From assembly GCF_021172045.1 (NCBI RefSeq), contig NZ_CP087164.1:2418001-2482000 (forward strand): DNA of 64,000 nucleotides, given 5' to 3'. The translations under genes and the position numbers were made by a program. Source of the stretch: Capillimicrobium parvum. Its GTDB lineage: Bacteria; Actinomycetota; Thermoleophilia; Solirubrobacterales; Solirubrobacteraceae. The notes under the pieces are model-generated. The model was not told where the DNA came from, ran no database searches, and saw only the letters and a list, made by a program, of their open reading frames with translations. How positions within the stretch are numbered: the stretch's first letter is position 1; every line of letters starts with the position of its first letter. This document shows positions 60,081 to 64,000 of this stretch, piece by piece.

Positions 60081-62189
60081 ATGAAGGTCGTCGGCTACAG
60101 CGACCTGCTCGGCGTCAAGCAGGGAAGCCGGATCCGGTTCATGGTGAGTGCGGATGGGGAGTACGAAGCGCGGCTGGTGCGACCGTCGCACTCGGCGAAG
60201 CTCCGCGAAGAACTCGATGCACCCTTCAACGGGCGATACCAAGGACGGGAGCAGAGCATCCCCGCCGGCTCGCACATTCGCTTCGCGCGACCGGTCCCGC
60301 GGCCGGCCGAGTTTCGGATGTCCGCGTGGGTGCTCCCCACCGCTCCGGGTCGAGGCGCCCTTCAGGGGCTGATGACCTGGGGCTCGGATGACGGCTTGTT
60401 CCTCAACGATCGCGGCGAACCGGAGCTGCGGATCGGCGGCGCGCGTCTGGCGACCGGGACGCCGCTCCGGCGCGGCGAGTGGTATCGGCTGGAGTGCGGA
60501 CTGCAGGGCGGCCGCGCGTTCGTCGTCCAGACACCCAGGCGCTGGGACGGCGAAGCGCGAGCGGAGGCCGAACGCGCACCTTCCGACGTGAAGTCGCCCT
60601 TCCGGATCGGCCACCAGTTCGACGGCAAGATCGAGTCACCGCAGATCGACGGCGTCGCGGCCTGGGACTTCTCGGTCGGCATCACAACGCTGCGTGTGCA
60701 CGACACCTCGCCGCGCCAGCTCCACGGGGAGCTGATGCAGATGCCGATGCGCGCCGTGACCGGGCACAACTGGACCGGACGAGAGCTCGACTTCCGGCGG
60801 GTGCCACAGGAGTACGCGGCGATCCACTTCCACCACGACGATCTCGCCGACTGCGGGTGGCACAGCGACTTCTCGTTCGATGTCCCGACGGACCTGCCTT
60901 GCGGCATGTACGCGGTCCGTCTGCGTTGCGAGGACGGCGAGGACCATCTGCCGTTTTTCGTCACTCCGCCCGAAGGGCGGGTGAACGCTTCGGTGGCGTT
61001 TCTGGCACCGACGTTCAGCTACCTGGCGTACTCTGACGAGTTCTTCGGCATCGGCCAACCGCAGCCCGAACCACGGCGTTCGCCGTTCATGTATCTGTCG
61101 ACTTCCGACGATCACTACGCATGGGAGAGCGTGCCGCCCCTGCCCCCGGACGAGCGAGCGCGGATCCTCGCATCCGCCGGCCCGGAGGACCGGTGGGCCT
61201 TGGAGAACGGGCTGCTCAGCAGCTATGACAATCACCGCGACGGGACGGGCAACTGCTTCGTGTCGCGGCTGCGGCCGCTCGTGAACATGCGCCCGTACTA
61301 CGAGGCGTGGGAGCTCCGTGGTCCGCATCAGCTGAGTGCCGATCTCCACGTCCTCGACTGGTTGGGCACGACCGGTCGCGCGCATGACGTGATCACCGAC
61401 GACGACCTCCATACCGAAGGCCTGGACCTGCTTTCGCGCTATCGGGTCGTCGTGTCGGGCACGCACCCGGAGTATTGGAGCGGCGACATGCTCGACGCGC
61501 TCGAGGCGTGGCTCCAGGCCGGCGGACGGTTCATGTACCTGGGCGGCAACGGCCTCTACTGGGTCACGACGCCCCATCCCGCGGCCCCGCACGTCTTGGA
61601 GATTCGCCGGACGAATGCGGGCACCCGGGCATGGGAGTCGGCGCCAGGCGAGTGCCACCACCAGGGCACCGGCGAGCCGGCGGGGCTGTGGCGGTATCGC
61701 GGACGGGCCCCGCAGAGTCTCGTCGGGGTGGGGATGACCGCGCACGGAGTCGAGGAATCGCGACCGTTCGTACAGGAGCCACGTAGTGGAGACGATCGTG
61801 GCTCGTGGATCTTCGACGGCATCGCAGCCGATGAGGAGATCGGTGGGTTCGGCGCGCTCCTCGGCGGTGCCGGCGGGTACGAGCTCGATCGCATCGACTA
61901 CGAGCTCGGTACCCCGCCGCACGCAATGCACCTCGCGACAGCGACCGGCTTCTCCGACATCTACCAGGGTGTCGTGGAGGAGGTCTTCATGGCGAACTCA
62001 CGCCAGGGCGGCACGGTCGACCCGCGCGTCCGAGCCGACCTCGTCTACTTCGAGACGCCCAACCAGGGTGCGGTGTTCAGCACGGGCTCGATCTGCTGGG
62101 GCACGAGCCTCACGCATGACGATTGCGACAACAACGTCTCGAGGCTCACAGGCAACGTCCTCGACCGCTTTGCCGCCGACGACGCGTGA
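60081..62189 (+). CDS. N,N-dimethylformamidase large-subunit homologue
   Basis: A 702-residue relative of the protein at 28.3 kb, alike along the full length. The lectin-like domain spans about residues 60-205. The catalytic half has DGTGN (388), RPYY (404), THPEYW (461) and PGECH (522), so Tyr465, Glu524 and a Tyr around 407 or 454 are candidate iron ligands. An insertion of about 25 residues near 320-350 is absent from the other copy. ATG 60081 follows GGGAGGACAG. It should hydrolyse an N-alkylformamide or similar amide. A binding-protein gene follows in 31 bases. Confidence 0.86.
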   Translation: MKVVGYSDLLGVKQGSRIRFMVSADGEYEARLVRPSHSAKLREELDAPFNGRYQGREQSIPAGSHIRFARPVPRPAEFRMSAWVLPTAPGRGALQGLMTWGSDDGLFLNDRGEPELRIGGARLATGTPLRRGEWYRLECGLQGGRAFVVQTPRRWDGEARAEAERAPSDVKSPFRIGHQFDGKIESPQIDGVAAWDFSVGITTLRVHDTSPRQLHGELMQMPMRAVTGHNWTGRELDFRRVPQEYAAIHFHHDDLADCGWHSDFSFDVPTDLPCGMYAVRLRCEDGEDHLPFFVTPPEGRVNASVAFLAPTFSYLAYSDEFFGIGQPQPEPRRSPFMYLSTSDDHYAWESVPPLPPDERARILASAGPEDRWALENGLLSSYDNHRDGTGNCFVSRLRPLVNMRPYYEAWELRGPHQLSADLHVLDWLGTTGRAHDVITDDDLHTEGLDLLSRYRVVVSGTHPEYWSGDMLDALEAWLQAGGRFMYLGGNGLYWVTTPHPAAPHVLEIRRTNAGTRAWESAPGECHHQGTGEPAGLWRYRGRAPQSLVGVGMTAHGVEESRPFVQEPRSGDDRGSWIFDGIAADEEIGGFGALLGGAGGYELDRIDYELGTPPHAMHLATATGFSDIYQGVVEEVFMANSRQGGTVDPRVRADLVYFETPNQGAVFSTGSICWGTSLTHDDCDNNVSRLTGNVLDRFAADDA

Positions 62190-62220
62190 TCGGCATCGCG
62201 ACTACGAAGGAGATACACAG

Positions 62221-63273
62221 ATGAGCAAATGGGTGACGCTGCCGGCGTCAGCGATGGTCGTCGCAGCTCTCGCCGGCTGCGGAAGCAGCGGTTCGGACGG
62301 GACGTCCACCACTGGCCGCACCACGGCGAGCACCGCGACGGGCAACGGCGAGAAGATCGCGTACGCAAGCCCGGTGGCCGCCCAGCCCGGCCAGCAGGAG
62401 ATCGCCGGCGGCATCGAAGCCGCTGCCCAGGAGCTGGGCTGGACTGCGACGGTGATGGATGCGAACCTGTCCGCCGACAAGCAGGTCGCAAACATCGACA
62501 CCGCGATCACCCAGGGAACCGCAGCAATCGCGTCGTGGACGCTGGATCCCGGTGCCGCCGCCGGCGCGTACACTCGCGCACTCTCTCAAGGCATTCCCAT
62601 CATCGGAATGAACTCCGAGGGCGAGGGGGTCACGGCGACCGTCTGGTGGGAGTACATTCGCTGCGAGCCAGGCGGCCCGTGGGATCAAACCGCCGAACTC
62701 ATCGCCGACATGCGCCCCGGCGCCAGGGTCGTCCAGATGAGCGGGCCGCCCGCTCCGTCGGTCATCGCCGAAACGAAGTGCTTCGCCGCAGCGGCGAAGG
62801 AGCATGGCCTGGACGTCGTCGAGACCGCCAACAACACAGCTGACACGGCCGAGTCCGCTCTGCGGATGACGCAGGATCTCCTGACCAAGCATCCGAAGAT
62901 CGATGCCATCTGGGCCTACAACGACCAGTCAGCCCTCGGTGTCTCAGCGGCGCTCGTCAGCGCCGGGCAGACCGTCGCGACAGTCACCAAGAACGACGGC
63001 GTCATCGTCACGGGTACCAACGGCGACGCCGACGCGATCGACGCGATCAGGGAGGAGCGCCTGACGGGCACGTGGGATCCGAACAACTTCGCCACCGGTC
63101 TCGCCGCGGTGAAGCAGATGCAGACGGCCTTGCAAAGGGGAGCTCACGGTACCTACCCACCGCTCACGGTGAAAGCGACGTTCTGGACCGACGAGAACAT
63201 CGACGAATACAAGCCGAGCGACGAGCGGGGGTACGCGTTGGATGATCTGCCGCTGGTGGACGGCGCTGGCTGA
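62221..63273 (+). CDS. Sugar-type ABC substrate-binding lipoprotein
   Basis: A 350-residue binding protein with a short lipoprotein signal ending ALAGC and a Gly/Ser/Thr linker. The Peripla_BP_4 body shows the hinge pattern IDAIWAYNDQSALG near residue 223. It is less related to the binding proteins at 16.5 and 32.7 kb than those are to each other. ATG 62221 follows GGAGA. It lies in the SRPBCC/DMFase operon, so its ligand may be the amide that DMFase cleaves. No ATPase or permease is seen before the window ends. Confidence 0.9.
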   Translation: MSKWVTLPASAMVVAALAGCGSSGSDGTSTTGRTTASTATGNGEKIAYASPVAAQPGQQEIAGGIEAAAQELGWTATVMDANLSADKQVANIDTAITQGTAAIASWTLDPGAAAGAYTRALSQGIPIIGMNSEGEGVTATVWWEYIRCEPGGPWDQTAELIADMRPGARVVQMSGPPAPSVIAETKCFAAAAKEHGLDVVETANNTADTAESALRMTQDLLTKHPKIDAIWAYNDQSALGVSAALVSAGQTVATVTKNDGVIVTGTNGDADAIDAIREERLTGTWDPNNFATGLAAVKQMQTALQRGAHGTYPPLTVKATFWTDENIDEYKPSDERGYALDDLPLVDGAG

Positions 63274-63289
63274 AACTGCCTCGCCCGTG

Positions 63290-63319
63290 GACGCGCTCGC
63301 CGCTCGTGTCGAGCGCGTC
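63290..63319. terminator. Hairpin after the binding-protein gene
   Basis: A perfect 10-bp stem, GACGCGCTCG / CGAGCGCGTC, with a 10-base loop lies 16 bases after the stop codon. No T-run follows. Confidence 0.55.
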
Positions 63320-63695
63320 GACGGGAAATCAGCCAAGCGCCGACTTTGCCGTGGAGAGCCACGAAACCGCATCGCGCTTGGCGCGGCGTTCGGTATCGAG
63401 CGACGAAACCGGTTCGGAGCCGGGATGCGCTCCGGCCGCACGCACGTAGGGTGCGCCGATGTCGAACGCGGTCCGCCTGCGATGAATCGGGGGTGCTCCG
63501 AAGCCTGCTGCGGGATAAGGTCGCCTGTCGACCGCGTCCAGGCTTATTCCGCGCCCGCGGGCACCGGTGGGCTGCACCCAGCGTGTTACGGATCCTGCGG
63601 CCGGGGCCAGAAAACGCAGCCGCCACGATGGACCCGTTTCTCCATCTTCTCACACCTTGTCCGAAGAAGTGCACAGTGCCACCACGGAGGCGATC
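63320..63695. other. Intergenic stretch before the luciferase-like gene
   Basis: About 375 bases without a credible gene. The base composition is mixed, with some lower-GC patches. No promoter pair could be assigned with confidence. A GGAGG at 63686-63690 serves the next gene. Confidence 0.45.
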
Positions 63696-64000
63696 GTGAA
63701 GCGAGAGCAAAACTCGATGTTCTGGAACGACCACTTCAAGCTCGGGCTCTTTCCCCCGAACGTCTCAGGGGGCATGACGTCGACCGCTGCACCTGAGCGC
63801 TGGCAGGCCACGTGGGAACAGAACCTCAAGCTGGCGCAGGCCGCCGACCGGGCCGGGCTGGATTTCCTCCTTCCAGCCTCGCGGTGGATCGGCTATGGAG
63901 GAGAGACCGGCTTCCAGCGTTCGGTTCTGGAGACCATTCCTTGGGCGAGCGCGGTCCTTGCCTGCACGGAGCGCATCACTGCCTTCAGCACCGTGTACGC
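63696..64000 (+). CDS. Luciferase-like flavin monooxygenase, N-terminal part
   Basis: The GTG at 63696 follows GGAGG by five bases, and the frame stays open to the window end (101 codons). The peptide has the start of the bacterial-luciferase-like family: FKLGLFPPNVSGG, ERWQATWEQNLKLAQAADRAG, then FLLPASRWIGYGGET. Such enzymes use FMNH2 and O2 on sulfur or nitrogen compounds (for example dimethylsulfone, nitrilotriacetate or pyrimidines). With a DMFase and binding protein just upstream, an N- or S-containing solvent-like substrate is plausible. The C-terminal two thirds is not seen. Confidence 0.85.
   Translation, partial: MKREQNSMFWNDHFKLGLFPPNVSGGMTSTAAPERWQATWEQNLKLAQAADRAGLDFLLPASRWIGYGGETGFQRSVLETIPWASAVLACTERITAFSTVY

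Noticed and set aside
1-64000. CRISPR array, phage defence system or biosynthetic cluster
   Set aside because: No regularly spaced short repeats, cas-like, restriction, retron, polyketide or peptide-synthetase genes were seen; the region is catabolic and regulatory.

Overview
The window is 64 kb of very high-GC DNA with GTG and TTG starts, stop/start overlaps of the ATGA and GTGA type, SDR families and many TetR regulators. This fits an actinobacterium. The mix of families suggests a soil Thermoleophilia/Solirubrobacterales-type genome, but that placement is inference.

Most of the window reads as one catabolic region for N-alkylated amides and amines. A workable pathway is: N,N-dimethylformamide-like amides are split by dimethylformamidase (DMFase) large-subunit homologues (28.3-30.3 kb, 60.1-62.2 kb). 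Secondary or tertiary amines are N-dealkylated by trimethylamine-dehydrogenase-type flavo/Fe-S enzymes (41.9-44.0, 49.8-52.0, and a divergent one at 20.6-22.7 kb). Electrons go to an electron transfer flavoprotein (44.7-46.5 kb) and then to a membrane Fe-S oxidoreductase (46.5-48.6 kb). The C1 unit is caught by a GcvT-like tetrahydrofolate enzyme (48.7-49.8 kb). Primary amines are oxidised by two copper/topaquinone amine oxidases (5.4-7.3, 38.8-40.9 kb) and three flavin amine oxidases (22.7-27.9 kb), or glutamylated by a glutamine-synthetase-like ligase with a PuuD-like hydrolase (10.8-13.6 kb). Aldehydes go to an aldehyde dehydrogenase (37.3 kb), and small amides to a nitrilase-type amidase (9.6 kb). 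Uptake is by a sugar-type ABC transporter (13.8-17.7 kb) plus lone binding proteins at 0, 32.7 and 62.2 kb.

Layout: 0-1.7 kb, end of a binding-protein operon and an SDR. 1.7-4.5 kb, a tRNA 3' relic, a broken gene, small accessory genes and the left copy of a ~225-bp direct repeat. 4.5-5.4 kb, no recognisable gene. 5.4-32.5 kb, amine oxidase, SDRs, amidase, glutamylation genes, ABC transporter, and a long leftward operon (32.5 to 22.7 kb) with hydrolase, alcohol dehydrogenase, DMFase, cupin, three flavin amine oxidases and an MFS carrier. 32.6-52.6 kb, binding protein, TetR genes, thiolase/CoA ligase, aldehyde dehydrogenase, second copper amine oxidase, TMADH homologues and the ETF operon. 52.6-56.5 kb, a StyA-like monooxygenase, SDR, LuxR regulator and a fused gene relic. 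56.6-56.9 kb, a tRNA-Gly 3' relic and the right copy of the direct repeat. 57-64 kb, a second module with a large LuxR ATPase, SRPBCC protein, DMFase, binding protein and the start of a luciferase-like monooxygenase.

Regulation is unusually readable. One 16-bp palindrome (CTTGACA-NN-TGTCTAG) recurs at five gene starts. A second motif (AACTATCCACTTGACAA) recurs twice, each time overlapping the stop codon of the gene before. A third (TTGACTGTCAT plus a downstream TGTCA) recurs twice. Two genes of the ETF operon each carry one apparent frameshift.
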